NCBI GenBank assembly: GCA_050486445.1
Contig: JBJHDH010000007.1
Coordinates: forward strand, 20,346 to 84,345
DNA: 64,000 nt
Direction: 5' to 3'
DNA from: Euryhalocaulis sp050486445
GTDB taxonomy: Bacteria > Pseudomonadota > Alphaproteobacteria > Caulobacterales > Maricaulaceae
Of this stretch, positions 8,219-17,418 are shown in pieces. Each line of letters opens with the position of its first letter. Positions within the stretch are counted from its first letter, which is position 1. The notes below the pieces were generated by a model, which saw nothing but the letters and a program-made list of their open reading frames with translations, ran no database searches and was not told the DNA's origin. Made by a program: the position numbers and the translations under genes.

Positions 8219-9883
8219 ATGACCGATCCCCAGCAACCCGGCGCATCCGCCGCGCCGCGCGTCCCCACGGCGCAGGAGCGGCGGCTGACCTTCGCCGCCG
8301 TGCTGATCGTGTTCCTGCTGAGCGCGCTTGACCAGACCATCGTGGCCACGGCCATGCCGCGCATTGTGGCCGATCTGGAGGGGCTGGAACTCTATCCCTG
8401 GGTCACCACCATCTATCTGCTCACCTCCACGGTGATGGTGCCGATCTGGGGCAAGCTGGGCGATCTGCGCGGGCGTAAATTCGTGCTGATCTCGGGCGTG
8501 CTGATCTTCATTCTCGGGTCGTCGCTGTGCGGGCTGGCCGGGGAGTTCGGGCGTCTGCCGCTGCTGGGCGACGGCATGACCCAGCTCATCATCTTTCGCG
8601 GGATTCAGGGGATTGGCGGCGGCGCGCTGTTCACCGGCGCCTTCGCCACCATCGCCGACCTCTATAGCCCGCGCGAGCGCGGCCGCTATGCCGGGATTTT
8701 CGGCGCGATGTTTGGCGTGGCCAGCGTGATCGGCCCGGTGGTGGGCGGCTATTTCACCGACCACGGCACGGTGACGGTCGCCGGACTCACCATCGCCGGC
8801 TGGCGCTGGTGCTTCTACGTCAATCTGCCGCTGTGCCTGATCGCCTGGTTCATGCTGAAGGTGAAAATGCCCGATCTCGGCGGCGGCAAGGCGGGGAAGA
8901 TCGACATTCCGGGCGCGGTTCTGGTGGTGCTTTCCGCCGGGTCGCTGCTGCTGGCGCTCTCCTGGGGCGGGCAGGCCTATGACTGGGATTCGCCGGTAAT
9001 CGCCGGGCTGATCCTGACATCCGTGGCGTGCGGCGTCGCCTTCGTGCTGGTGCAGCGCGTGCAGGCCGACCCGATCCTGCCGCTGGGCCTGTTTCGCCTG
9101 CGCCCGTTCTGGACGGCCAATATCGCCTCGTTCCTGATGGCGATGGCCTTTATGGGCATGATTACCTACATGCCGCTCTATCTTCAGCTCGGCCTCGGCA
9201 TGGCGGCGACCGATAGCGGTCTGCTGCTGCTGCCGCTGATGCTGGGCCTGATCCTGTCGGCGATGATTTCAGGCCGTCTGGTCACCGCCACCGGGCGCTA
9301 TCGCCGCTATATGATCGGCGGCGCGGTCATCCTGATTTGCGGCCTGTTCCTGCTGACCGGGCTGGACGAGACGGCGCGGCCCGCCGGCGTGGCGTGGCGG
9401 CTGTTTATCGTTGGGGTCGGGCTTGGTCCGTCGCAGAGCCTGTTCACGCTGGTGGCGCAGAACGCCGCGCCAATGCGTCAGGTTGGGGTGGCCACCTCGA
9501 CCAGCCAGTTCTGCCGCCAGATCGGCTCGATGACCGGGGTGGCGCTGCTGGGCGCGCTGCTGATGCAGCGCATCGGCGCGGAGCTGTCGGCGCTGGGCCT
9601 CAGCGAAGGGCGTCTGACCATTGGCAATCTGGAAGCCTTCGCCATGCCGGGAATGGCGACCGCGGCCGGTCTGGTGATCCCGGCGGAGGTCGCCGCCGCC
9701 GTCACCGACGGCATGGGGCAGGTGTTCGTCACCGCGCTGCTGATCGCGGCGGCCGGGCTGGCCGCCATTTTCCTGATCCCGCACAGCGAACTGCGCAAAG
9801 GCTTTGAGCCCACCCCCGAGCCGGTGGCGCAGCCGGGCGAGGGGACAGCCGGCGTGGTCGAAAGCCGCTTCCGCGAGCGGTGA
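8219..9883 (+). CDS. Major facilitator exporter, DHA2 (EmrB/QacA-like, 14-helix) type
   Basis: A 554-residue polytopic inner-membrane protein. The N-terminal segment LDQTIVATAMPRIVADL is the typical first-helix motif of 14-helix drug:proton antiporters, and GKLGDLRGRKFVL is the MFS motif A loop after helix 2. The helix 5 antiporter motif region reads GVASVIGPVVGGYF. About fourteen hydrophobic segments can be counted, fitting DHA2 rather than 12-helix transporters. No adjacent membrane-fusion protein or TetR regulator is present, so the substrate is unknown. The 106-base upstream gap separates it from recO. Confidence 0.85.
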   Translation: MTDPQQPGASAAPRVPTAQERRLTFAAVLIVFLLSALDQTIVATAMPRIVADLEGLELYPWVTTIYLLTSTVMVPIWGKLGDLRGRKFVLISGVLIFILGSSLCGLAGEFGRLPLLGDGMTQLIIFRGIQGIGGGALFTGAFATIADLYSPRERGRYAGIFGAMFGVASVIGPVVGGYFTDHGTVTVAGLTIAGWRWCFYVNLPLCLIAWFMLKVKMPDLGGGKAGKIDIPGAVLVVLSAGSLLLALSWGGQAYDWDSPVIAGLILTSVACGVAFVLVQRVQADPILPLGLFRLRPFWTANIASFLMAMAFMGMITYMPLYLQLGLGMAATDSGLLLLPLMLGLILSAMISGRLVTATGRYRRYMIGGAVILICGLFLLTGLDETARPAGVAWRLFIVGVGLGPSQSLFTLVAQNAAPMRQVGVATSTSQFCRQIGSMTGVALLGALLMQRIGAELSALGLSEGRLTIGNLEAFAMPGMATAAGLVIPAEVAAAVTDGMGQVFVTALLIAAAGLAAIFLIPHSELRKGFEPTPEPVAQPGEGTAGVVESRFRER

Positions 9884-9929
9884 GACGCTGCGCGGCGCGC
9901 TATGCTGTGCGCCTGATTCGAGAAGACCC

Positions 9930-12212
9930 ATGGCGAAGACAAAAACCCGTGCGAAGGGGCCAGCCGGCCCGTCCGGCCCCGGCCGCATTATCGAGGAAAG
10001 CCTCACCGAGGCGCTGGGCGCGCGCTATCTGGCCTATGCGCTTTCCACCATCACCCAGCGGGCGCTGCCCGATGTGCGCGACGGGCTGAAGCCGGTGCAC
10101 CGGCGCATCCTGTTCGGGATGCGCGAGCTGCGGCTTTCGCCCGAATCCGGCTTTCGCAAATGCGCCAAGATCGTCGGCGACGTGATGGGCAATTTCCATC
10201 CGCATGGCGATCAGGCGATCTATGACGCGCTGGTGCGCCTCGCCCAGGGCTTCGCGGCGCGGTATCCGCTGGTCGATGGCCATGGCAATTTCGGCAATGT
10301 CGATGGCGATGGCGCCGCAGCCATGCGCTATACCGAGGCGCGCATGACCCATGCCGCCGGTCTTTTGCTGGAGGGGCTGGACGAGGGCACGGTCGATTTC
10401 CGCTCGTCCTATTCGGGCGAGGATGAAGAGCCGGTGGTTCTGCCCGCCGGATTCCCGAACCTGCTGGCCAACGGATCGTCGGGCATCGCGGTCGGCATGG
10501 CGACCTCCATCCCGCCGCATAATGTCGCCGAGCTGTGCGACGCCGCGCTGCATCTCATCAAGGCGCCGAACGCGCGCATCGAGTCGCTGGTTGGCGAAAA
10601 AGGTCCGATCAAGGGGCCGGACTTTCCCACCGGGGGCATTGTGGTGGAGGACGAGGCGGCCCTGCGCGAAGCCTATGTGACCGGACGCGGCGGGTTCCGC
10701 CTGCGCGCGCAATGGGTCAAGGAAGAGCTGGACCGCGGCGTGTGGCAGGTCGTGGTCACCGAGACCCCCTATCAGATTCCGAAATCGCGTCTGGTGGAAC
10801 GCATCGCCGAGCTGATCGAGGCGAAGAAGCTGCCGCTGGTGGCCGGGATCGCCGACGAATCCGCCGAGGACATCAGGCTGGTGATCGAGCCGAAATCGCG
10901 CACGGTCGAGCCCGAAGTGATGATGGAATCGCTGTTCCGGCTCACCGAACTGGAAACGCGCATCTCCCTCAATATGAATGTGCTGGATGCGGACGGCGCG
11001 CCGCGCGTGCTGGGCCTGCGCGAGGTGCTGCGCCGCTGGCTGGATCACCGGCGCGAAGTGCTGCTGCGCCGCACGGCGCGCAGGCTGGAGGTGATACAGG
11101 ACCGGCTGGAAGTGCTGGACGGCTATCTGATCGTCTATCTGAATCTCGATGAAGTGATCCGCATCGTGCGCGAGGAGGACGAGCCAAAAGCCGCGCTCAT
11201 CGCCACGTTCGACCTCACCGAGCGTCAGGCCGAAGCCATCCTGAACATGCGCCTGCGCGCCTTGCGCCGGCTGGAGGAGGAGGGCATCCGCACCGAGCAC
11301 AAGGCGCTCTCCGCCGAGCAGAAGACGCTGAAAAAACTGCTCAGGGACGAAGACGGACAGTGGAAGGCCATCGGCGCCGAAATCCGCGAGGTGAAGTCTG
11401 CCTTCTCGCCCGCCAGCGCGCTCGGCGCGCGGCGTACCGGCTTTGGCGAGGCGCCGGCGCATGATCCGGACGTGGTGGCCGAGGCGCTGGTGGTGCGCGA
11501 GGCGGTTACGGTGGTGCTGTCGGACAAAGGCTGGATCCGCGCGCTGAAAGGCCACGGGTTGGACATGGCGCAGGTGAAATACAAGGAAGGCGACCGCGCC
11601 GCCTTCGCCGTGGAATGCCAGACCACCGACAGGCTGATCCTGTTCGCCAGCAATGGCCGCTTCTACACCATCGCGCCGGACAGGCTGCCCGGCGGGCGGG
11701 GGCATGGCGAGGCGCTGCGCATGATGATCGAGCTGGGCGAAGACCATGCGCCTATCGGCCTGTTCCTGCATGACCCGGAGCGCATTCTTCTGCTGGCGGC
11801 CTCTACCGGCCATGGCTTCCTGACGGCGGAGCGCGAAGTGCTGGCCCAGACCCGCGCCGGCAAGCAGGTGATGAATGTCTCCGCCGGGGCCGAGGCCGTG
11901 CGCTGTGTTGCTGTCAATGGCGACACGGTTGCCGTGATCGGCGAGAACCGGAAGCTGCTGGTCTTCCCGCTGTCCGAAATCCCGCAAATGGCGCGCGGCA
12001 AGGGCGTGACGCTGCAGAAATACAAGGACGGGGGCCTGGCCGATATCGTCGTGTTCGACCGCAAGGAGGGCCTGAGCGTGATCGACGCCGCCGGGCGGCG
12101 GCAGGAGGTTCCGGACTGGAAAGACTGGACCGGAAAGCGGGCGCAGGCCGGACGGCTGCCGCCCAAGGGATTCCCCCGCTCGGGCCGCTTCACCCCGGAT
12201 TTGCGTCTTTAG
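9930..12212 (+). CDS. parC: DNA topoisomerase IV subunit A
   Basis: Breakage-reunion subunit of topoisomerase IV, which decatenates daughter chromosomes; it works with ParE (25074-27089, opposite strand). The ATG at 9930 gives MAKTKTRAKG, a normal ParC beginning; the longer open frame upstream overlaps the transporter gene and is spurious. The 760 residues include the quinolone-resistance region (HPHGDQAIYDALVRLAQ), the catalytic tyrosine at about residue 134 (AAMRYTEARMT) and a C-terminal beta-pinwheel. The quinolone-region Ser position (Ser80 in E. coli, before the bases encoding HGD) is not obviously a serine here: the text reads NFHPHGDQAIYD. ParC rather than GyrA is favoured by length and the absence of a GyrA box. 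Confidence 0.92.
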   Translation: MAKTKTRAKGPAGPSGPGRIIEESLTEALGARYLAYALSTITQRALPDVRDGLKPVHRRILFGMRELRLSPESGFRKCAKIVGDVMGNFHPHGDQAIYDALVRLAQGFAARYPLVDGHGNFGNVDGDGAAAMRYTEARMTHAAGLLLEGLDEGTVDFRSSYSGEDEEPVVLPAGFPNLLANGSSGIAVGMATSIPPHNVAELCDAALHLIKAPNARIESLVGEKGPIKGPDFPTGGIVVEDEAALREAYVTGRGGFRLRAQWVKEELDRGVWQVVVTETPYQIPKSRLVERIAELIEAKKLPLVAGIADESAEDIRLVIEPKSRTVEPEVMMESLFRLTELETRISLNMNVLDADGAPRVLGLREVLRRWLDHRREVLLRRTARRLEVIQDRLEVLDGYLIVYLNLDEVIRIVREEDEPKAALIATFDLTERQAEAILNMRLRALRRLEEEGIRTEHKALSAEQKTLKKLLRDEDGQWKAIGAEIREVKSAFSPASALGARRTGFGEAPAHDPDVVAEALVVREAVTVVLSDKGWIRALKGHGLDMAQVKYKEGDRAAFAVECQTTDRLILFASNGRFYTIAPDRLPGGRGHGEALRMMIELGEDHAPIGLFLHDPERILLLAASTGHGFLTAEREVLAQTRAGKQVMNVSAGAEAVRCVAVNGDTVAVIGENRKLLVFPLSEIPQMARGKGVTLQKYKDGGLADIVVFDRKEGLSVIDAAGRRQEVPDWKDWTGKRAQAGRLPPKGFPRSGRFTPDLRL

Positions 12213-12271
12213 ATCGCCGGATTCCTCGCCTACATTCCTGGCGTCGAACCGCGGGGCCGAAGGAGGGCGTC

Positions 12272-12829
12272 ATGGAGCTTTGGATCATTCTGGGCGTAAT
12301 CGCCCTGATCGTTCTGTTCGTCATCGTCCTCTACAACCGGCTGGTCGCGCTGCGCCAGACGGTGCGGCAGGCCTGGGGCGACGTGGATGTGCAGCTCAAG
12401 CAGCGGCTGGACCTGATCCCCAATCTGGTGGAGGCGGTGAGGGGCTATATGGGGCATGAGCGCCAGACGCTGGAGGCCGTGACCGCCGCCCGCGCCGCCG
12501 CCGCCAGCGCCCAGGGGCCGCAGGAAGCCGCGGCGGCGGACAATCTGCTGACTGGCGCGCTGCGCCAGCTTTTCGCGCTCTCCGAGGCCTATCCCGACCT
12601 GAAGGCGAACCAGAATTTTCTGAGCCTTCAGTCCGAGCTTTCGGACGTGGAGAACAAGATCGCGGCGGCGCGGCGCTTCTTCAACAACGCCGTGCAGGAA
12701 TACAATACGGGCATTGAGCAGTTCCCCGCCTCGCTGATCGCCGGGATGTTCAGCTTTCAGGCGCGCGACTATTTCGAGCCGGGCGAGGACCGGGCGACCA
12801 TCGAGGCCGCGCCGAAGGTGCAATTCTGA
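12272..12829 (+). CDS. LemA family protein
   Basis: A 185-residue LemA protein: one N-terminal membrane segment (LWIILGVIALIVLFVIVLYN) followed by the typical helical region VRQAWGDVDVQLKQRLDLIPNLV and the family signature ARRFFNNAVQEYN. The bulk is predicted to lie outside the cytoplasmic membrane. Its biochemical role is not established. The ribosome site GAAGGAGGG lies just upstream of the ATG. The M48 metalloprotease gene follows after 23 bases; LemA next to an HtpX-like protease recurs in many bacteria, which suggests a joint role in membrane protein quality control. Confidence 0.9.
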   Translation: MELWIILGVIALIVLFVIVLYNRLVALRQTVRQAWGDVDVQLKQRLDLIPNLVEAVRGYMGHERQTLEAVTAARAAAASAQGPQEAAAADNLLTGALRQLFALSEAYPDLKANQNFLSLQSELSDVENKIAAARRFFNNAVQEYNTGIEQFPASLIAGMFSFQARDYFEPGEDRATIEAAPKVQF

Positions 12830-12852
12830 CCGCGCACACTATCTGAACCGTC

Positions 12853-13908
12853 ATGGGCGCATTCGGTCTCAAGACGCATATCTGGAACAATAATCTGGCG
12901 AGCATTTTCCTGCTCGCCATGTTCCCGGTGCTGCTGCTGCTGATCGCCTATGCGCTGACGCTGCTGTTCACCGCTGGTTCCTATGCCGATACGGGCACGG
13001 CGATGCGCGAGGCGATGTATCAGATGCCGGTGATCGCACCCTTCGCAGTGGCGGCGGCGGGAATCTGGTTCGGCATCGCCTGGATGGGCCATTCGGCGAT
13101 GATCGACGCGGCCGTTGGCGCCAAATCGCTGACGCGCCAGGACAATCCCCAGCTCTACAACATGCTGGAAAATCTCTGCGTCTCACGCGGCATGCCGATG
13201 CCGAGACTGAAGATCGTGGAGACGGATGCCATGAACGCCTTCGCCACGGGGCTGAGCGATAAGCGCGCATCCATTACCTTCACGCGCGGCCTGCTGGACC
13301 GGCTGAACCGGGACGAGGTGGAGGCGGTGATGGCGCACGAGCTGACACATGTCCGCAACAAGGACATCCGGCTGCTGGTCATCGCCATCATCTTTGTCGG
13401 CATCATCTCCTTTGTCGGAGAGATGCTGGTGCGCGGCATGTTCTACAGCAGCATGGGCCGGCGCGGCGGCGGCCGGCGCGGCGGCGGCCAGCGCGGCGGC
13501 GGAAAGGGTGGAGGCGCTGTGATCCTGATCGCCATCGCGATCATGGTTGTGGCGTATACGCTGGCGATCCTGATCCGTTTCGCCATGTCGCGGCGGCGCG
13601 AATATCTGGCCGATGCCGGGGCGGTGGAGCTGACCAAGAATCCCGATGCGATGATTACCGCCCTGCGCAAGATTTCCGGTAGTGCGCCGGTGCAGAATGC
13701 GCCCGGCATGGTGCGGGAAATGTTCCTGCATCATCCGAAGGCGGACTTTATGGATATGTTCGCCACGCACCCGCCGATTGAAAAGCGCATCGCCGCTCTG
13801 GTGCAATATGCCGGCGGGCGCGATCCGGGACCGGGCGCGCCACCGCCCGCCGCCGCGTCCCAGGATGATGGCCCCTGGGGCGCACGCCCCGCCGGGCCGT
13901 GGGGCTGA
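12853..13908 (+). CDS. M48 family membrane metalloprotease (HtpX-like)
   Basis: A 351-residue zinc protease with N-terminal membrane segments at about residues 17-38 and 60-78. The zinc site HELTH falls at about residues 162-166, and the third ligand Glu is in RRREYLADAGAVEL. A further pair of hydrophobic segments lies on either side of an Arg/Gly-rich loop (about residues 200-220) encoded by a 15-base tandem repeat. The C-terminal tail is Pro/Ala/Gly-rich. It follows lemA closely and is probably co-expressed with it. HtpX proteins degrade misfolded membrane proteins; the substrate here is inferred only from the family. Confidence 0.9.
   Translation: MGAFGLKTHIWNNNLASIFLLAMFPVLLLLIAYALTLLFTAGSYADTGTAMREAMYQMPVIAPFAVAAAGIWFGIAWMGHSAMIDAAVGAKSLTRQDNPQLYNMLENLCVSRGMPMPRLKIVETDAMNAFATGLSDKRASITFTRGLLDRLNRDEVEAVMAHELTHVRNKDIRLLVIAIIFVGIISFVGEMLVRGMFYSSMGRRGGGRRGGGQRGGGKGGGAVILIAIAIMVVAYTLAILIRFAMSRRREYLADAGAVELTKNPDAMITALRKISGSAPVQNAPGMVREMFLHHPKADFMDMFATHPPIEKRIAALVQYAGGRDPGPGAPPPAAASQDDGPWGARPAGPWG
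13458..13502 (+). repeat. Three tandem copies of a 15-base GC-rich unit inside the M48 protease gene
   Basis: The unit GGCGCGGCGGCGGCC occurs three times in a row, the last copy with small changes. It encodes an RRGGG/RRGGG/QRGGG loop between membrane segments. The number of copies could vary by slippage. Confidence 0.85.
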
Positions 13909-13922
13909 GCTGATCCGCGGCG

Positions 13923-14022
13923 ATAGAGCATTTTCGCTCTTCTTAGAATCGCAGAAATCCAACTCTTTGTTTTGCCGCGTTTCCGGACGGCGAACCGGTT
14001 CCCACTTCGCCTGGAAACGCTA
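13923..14022. repeat. Palindromic intergenic element of an alphaproteobacterial type
   Basis: Two nested inverted repeats are visible: outer arms GCGTTTCC (13977-13984) and GGAAACGC (14013-14020), inner arms GGCGAA (13989-13994) and TTCGCC (14006-14011). A smaller hairpin AGAGC/GCTCT lies at 13925-13940. The overall text, with the short AACTCTTTGTTTTG stretch before the palindrome, resembles palindromic elements I know from intergenic regions of other alphaproteobacteria, especially Rhizobiales; that match is from memory. The right arm ends at the dctM stop codon. It sits between convergent genes, where it may act as a terminator. Confidence 0.65.
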
Positions 14023-15615
14023 TCGCGTATTCAGCAATTCCGGCAGCCAGGTCGCGATCTGCGGGAACAGCGCCACAATCACCAGCGCCAGAATCTGGAG
14101 TCCGATAAAGGGAATGGCGCCGCGATAGATCTGCATTGTCCTGACCTGTGGCGGCGCCACGCCGCGCAGATAGAACAACGCGAATCCGAAGGGTGGCGTC
14201 ATAAACGAGGTCTGGAGATTGATCGCCATCATTACGCCCAGCCAGATCGGATCGATGCCCATCAGAAACAGCGCCGGGGCGACAATCGGCACCACCACGA
14301 AAATGATCTCGATGAAATCAAGGAAGAAGCCGAGGATGAACATCGCCAGCATCACGGCGGCCAGCGCGCCCCACATGCCGCCGGGCAGGCTGTGCAGGAT
14401 CGCCTCGACCAGCTCATCGCCCCGAAATCCGCGGAACACCAGGCTGAACAGCGTCGCGCCGATCAGGATCATGAAGACCATGGCGGTGATCCGCGCGGTG
14501 GAGGCGCTGACCCCGCCCAGCACGCCGGTGCGGACCAGACGCAAAGCGGCCCAGGCCGCGCCCAGCACGGCGGCTGCGCACAGCGCCAGCGCCAGCGTGA
14601 TCAGCGCGCTTTCAGCGGGACTCACCACGGCGCGGCCGATGCGCAGGTCGAAAGACGCGCCCATCGCAATCACCCCGACCAGCGCCAGCGCCCCGAAACC
14701 GATCACCACCCGGCCGAGCCGCGGATTGACTCCGTCCGCTCCGGCGCAGCGGAAGCCGGCCAGCAGAGTCGCGCCCAGCGCGCCGACCGCCGCCGCCTCT
14801 GTCGGCGTCGCGAGCCCGCCCAGGATCGAACCCAGCACGGCGACGATCAGGATCACTGGCGGGGCGAGGGCGTTGACGATCTTCCAGATAAAGGCCCAGG
14901 AGTTGCCAGTCTGTGTCGGCACCGCCGGCGCGGAGGCGGGACGGAAGATCGCCATGCCGATCATGAACAGGATATAGAGCCCGACCAGCAGCAGGCCCGG
15001 CAGCAGCGCGCCGGCGAACAGATCGCCGACCGAGACGGGGTTGGGCGCGAAATTGCCGAGCGAACGCTGCGCCGTCTGGTGCGCATTGGAAATCTGGTCG
15101 CCGAGCAGGATCAGCACGATGGAGGGCGGTAGAATCTGCCCGAGCGTGCCAGAGGCGGTGATCGCGCCGGTGGCCAGCGGAACGGAATAGCCGCGCCTCA
15201 GCATCACCGGCAGCGACAACAATCCCATTGTCACCACCGTGGCGCCGACAATGCCTGTCGAGGCGGCGAGCAGTGCGCCGACAACGATGACCGAAATGCC
15301 AAGCCCGCCGCGCAGCGGTCCGAACAGCGCGCCCATTGTCTCCAGCAATTCCTCGGCGATGCGGGATTTCTCCAGCATCACGCCCATGAAGATGAACAGC
15401 GGTACGGCGACCAGAAGCTCGTTCACCATTACCGCGCCATAGATGCGTGAGGGCAAGGCGCGCAGCAGGTTCGGCTGGAACATGTCCAGCGCCACGCCCA
15501 GCCCGGCGAACAACAGCGCCACACCGGCCAGCGTGAAGGCCACGGGGAAGCCGCGCAGCATCGCGGCGATCACCGCGACGAACATCAGCACGGCGAGGAT
15601 TTCGTTCAGTTCCAT
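14020..15615 (-). CDS. dctM: TRAP transporter large permease (DctM)
   Basis: Large membrane subunit that forms the sodium-driven transport channel of a TRAP uptake system. At 531 residues it is longer than the common form of about 430, because of an extra hydrophobic block of roughly 100 residues in the middle (around residues 270-370) that carries about three more membrane segments; long DctM variants of this kind are known in the 2-oxo-acid/lactate-type TRAP systems. The C-terminal half has the signature GFFLDFIEIIFVVVPIVAPAL and GVMMAINLQTSFMTPPFGFALFYLRG. It starts four bases after the dctQ stop, and its own stop abuts a palindromic element. Confidence 0.92.
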   Translation of the reverse strand: MELNEILAVLMFVAVIAAMLRGFPVAFTLAGVALLFAGLGVALDMFQPNLLRALPSRIYGAVMVNELLVAVPLFIFMGVMLEKSRIAEELLETMGALFGPLRGGLGISVIVVGALLAASTGIVGATVVTMGLLSLPVMLRRGYSVPLATGAITASGTLGQILPPSIVLILLGDQISNAHQTAQRSLGNFAPNPVSVGDLFAGALLPGLLLVGLYILFMIGMAIFRPASAPAVPTQTGNSWAFIWKIVNALAPPVILIVAVLGSILGGLATPTEAAAVGALGATLLAGFRCAGADGVNPRLGRVVIGFGALALVGVIAMGASFDLRIGRAVVSPAESALITLALALCAAAVLGAAWAALRLVRTGVLGGVSASTARITAMVFMILIGATLFSLVFRGFRGDELVEAILHSLPGGMWGALAAVMLAMFILGFFLDFIEIIFVVVPIVAPALFLMGIDPIWLGVMMAINLQTSFMTPPFGFALFYLRGVAPPQVRTMQIYRGAIPFIGLQILALVIVALFPQIATWLPELLNTR

Positions 15616-15619
15616 CTTG

Positions 15620-16282
15620 TCAGGGCGTCAGCGGGGGCGTTTCCGGGGTCTGCTCCGGGCTGCGCCGTCCGGTCAGGATCAGGGCGCTGTTCGCGGCCAG
15701 GCTGAACGCCTGGATCAGCAGCAGAATGGCGAAGGTGGGGATCAGCGTTTTCAGAAGATAGACATAGGGCAGGCCCTGAATCTCGCGCGAGCCTTCCCCG
15801 ACCCGCCAACTCGACGCGACATAGGGCGCGGATTCGCGCAGGATCAGGATACAGACCGGGATCAGGAATACATATGTGCCGACCAGATTTGTGAGCGCCT
15901 GGCCACGCGGGCCGAGCCGCGCATAGATCAGGTCGACACGGACATGGCCGTCGGACAGCAGTGTGGCGCCGACAGCCAGCATAAACAGCGCGGCGTGCAG
16001 ATACAGAATGCTTTCCTGGAGTTTGACGGTGCCGATGCCGAAGACATAGCGCTCCACCACATTCCAGCAGACCACGGCGACCAGCGCGACGGCCAGCCAT
16101 TTCGACGCCCAGCCGATCACCATGTTGATGTTATCAGCGGCGCGCGACAACATCCCCATCGGTTCGGCCAGCAGGCGCGGCAGGATCAGACCTAGCAGCG
16201 GCAGCAGAAGCAGCGGCGACAGCGCCCAGCCGATCCAGCCGAGCGCGGCGCCAACGCCGGACCAGACCTGCCAGGCGGTCAT
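15620..16282 (-). CDS. dctQ: TRAP transporter small permease (DctQ)
   Basis: Small membrane subunit that pairs with DctM. It has 220 residues and four to five hydrophobic segments, including an extra N-terminal one (GVGAALGWIGWALSPLLLLPLLGLILP) before the conserved DctQ core (GWASKWLAVALVAVVCWNVVERYVFG and QESILYLHAALFMLAVGATLLSDGHVRVDLIYARLG). The latter stretch is a strong DctQ signature. The start overlaps the dctP stop by four bases, so dctP-dctQ-dctM form one coupled operon read on the minus strand. Confidence 0.92.
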   Translation of the reverse strand: MTAWQVWSGVGAALGWIGWALSPLLLLPLLGLILPRLLAEPMGMLSRAADNINMVIGWASKWLAVALVAVVCWNVVERYVFGIGTVKLQESILYLHAALFMLAVGATLLSDGHVRVDLIYARLGPRGQALTNLVGTYVFLIPVCILILRESAPYVASSWRVGEGSREIQGLPYVYLLKTLIPTFAILLLIQAFSLAANSALILTGRRSPEQTPETPPLTP

Positions 16283-17418
16283 CGCGACGCGGTGCGCTCT
16301 GCGGCAAGCTGGCGATGGCGCAGATAGGGGCCGTCGGAAACCCTCGCCCAGCCAAGATACTGCTCACGCGCCGCCAGATAGCTTTCATAGATGCGGCGCG
16401 TCAGCGGATCGGAATTGCCGATGCTGGACATCACGTCGTTCGAAGCTTCCTCAAACCGCTGCCAGATCTGGTCAGAGAAGAACTGGACCTGAATGCCGTG
16501 ATCCCGCTCCAGCGTTTGCAGGGCAAGGGCGTTCTGGTGTGTGAATTCCGCGACCGACATATGGGTGGCCCAGTCGCAGGCGCGTTCGATGGCGTTCTGC
16601 TCGAAACTGGAAAGAGAGTTCCAGACGCCCAGATTGATGCCGCAATGCAGGGCCGAACCGGATTCGTGAAAGCCGGGGCCATAATAATACTGCGCCACAC
16701 GGTGCAGGCCGAACGCCATGTCGTTCCACGGGCCGACCCATTCGGTGGCGTCGATGGCGCCCGATTGCATCGCCTGGAAAATCTCGCCGCCGGGCAGGGT
16801 GACGGTCGTGGCGCCGAGCTGCTGGATCACATCTCCGCCAAGGCCCGGTATGCGCATCCGCAGGCCGCGGAAATCCTCGACCGTTTCCATGCGCCGCCGG
16901 AACCAGCCGCCCATCTGGTGGGTCGTGTTGCCGGCCGGGAAGGAAATCACGTTGAACTGCGCGGAAAGCTCGTGATGCAGCTCCTTGGCGCCGCCGAAAT
17001 GGTGCCAGGCGAACATTTCCTGCGCCGTGAAGCCCATCGGGATGGCGGTGAACAGGCTGAAGCCGCGCGCCTTGCCCTGCCAGTAATATTCGGCGGCGTG
17101 ATACATGTCGGCGGCGCCGGACGACACGGCGTCGAAGGCTTCCAGCGCCGGGACCACCTCGCCATCGGCATAGACGCGCACTTCCAGCGCCCCTTCGGTG
17201 AGTTGCTCGATCATGCGCGCGGTGCGGGTCGCCATGTCGCCAAGACCGGGGAAATTCGCAGGCCATGCCGTGACCATGTTCAGGCGGCGCGCGCGTCCGG
17301 TTCGCGCCGGCGCAGCCGTCCCGCCGGACGCGGCCTGCTGCCCACCTTCGGAACAGGCGGCCAGGGCCGCCGCTCCGGCTCCGGCGGCGCCGGCCTTAAG
17401 GAATGTCCTGCGGTCCAT
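16279..17418 (-). CDS. dctP: TRAP transporter substrate-binding protein, TakP-like (2-oxo acid or lactate type)
   Basis: Periplasmic solute-binding subunit. The N-terminus MDRRTFLKAGAAGAGAAALA carries a twin-arginine motif (RRTFLK), and the following LAAC could serve as a lipobox, so the folded protein may be exported by Tat and anchored as a lipoprotein. Residues such as AFDAVSSGAADMYHAAEYYWQG, MRIPGLGGDV and ATEWVGPWNDMAFG match the TakP/lactate-binding branch, whose known ligands are 2-oxo acids or calcium lactate. The substrate here is inferred. A good ribosome site (GGGGAG, about six bases before the ATG) supports the start, which lies 23 bases inside the 3' end of bpt. Confidence 0.92.
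   Translation of the reverse strand: MDRRTFLKAGAAGAGAAALAACSEGGQQAASGGTAAPARTGRARRLNMVTAWPANFPGLGDMATRTARMIEQLTEGALEVRVYADGEVVPALEAFDAVSSGAADMYHAAEYYWQGKARGFSLFTAIPMGFTAQEMFAWHHFGGAKELHHELSAQFNVISFPAGNTTHQMGGWFRRRMETVEDFRGLRMRIPGLGGDVIQQLGATTVTLPGGEIFQAMQSGAIDATEWVGPWNDMAFGLHRVAQYYYGPGFHESGSALHCGINLGVWNSLSSFEQNAIERACDWATHMSVAEFTHQNALALQTLERDHGIQVQFFSDQIWQRFEEASNDVMSSIGNSDPLTRRIYESYLAAREQYLGWARVSDGPYLRHRQLAAERTASR

Noticed and set aside
9804..9929. Upstream extension of parC
   Set aside because: It overlaps the transporter gene; the ATG at 9930 gives the standard ParC beginning.
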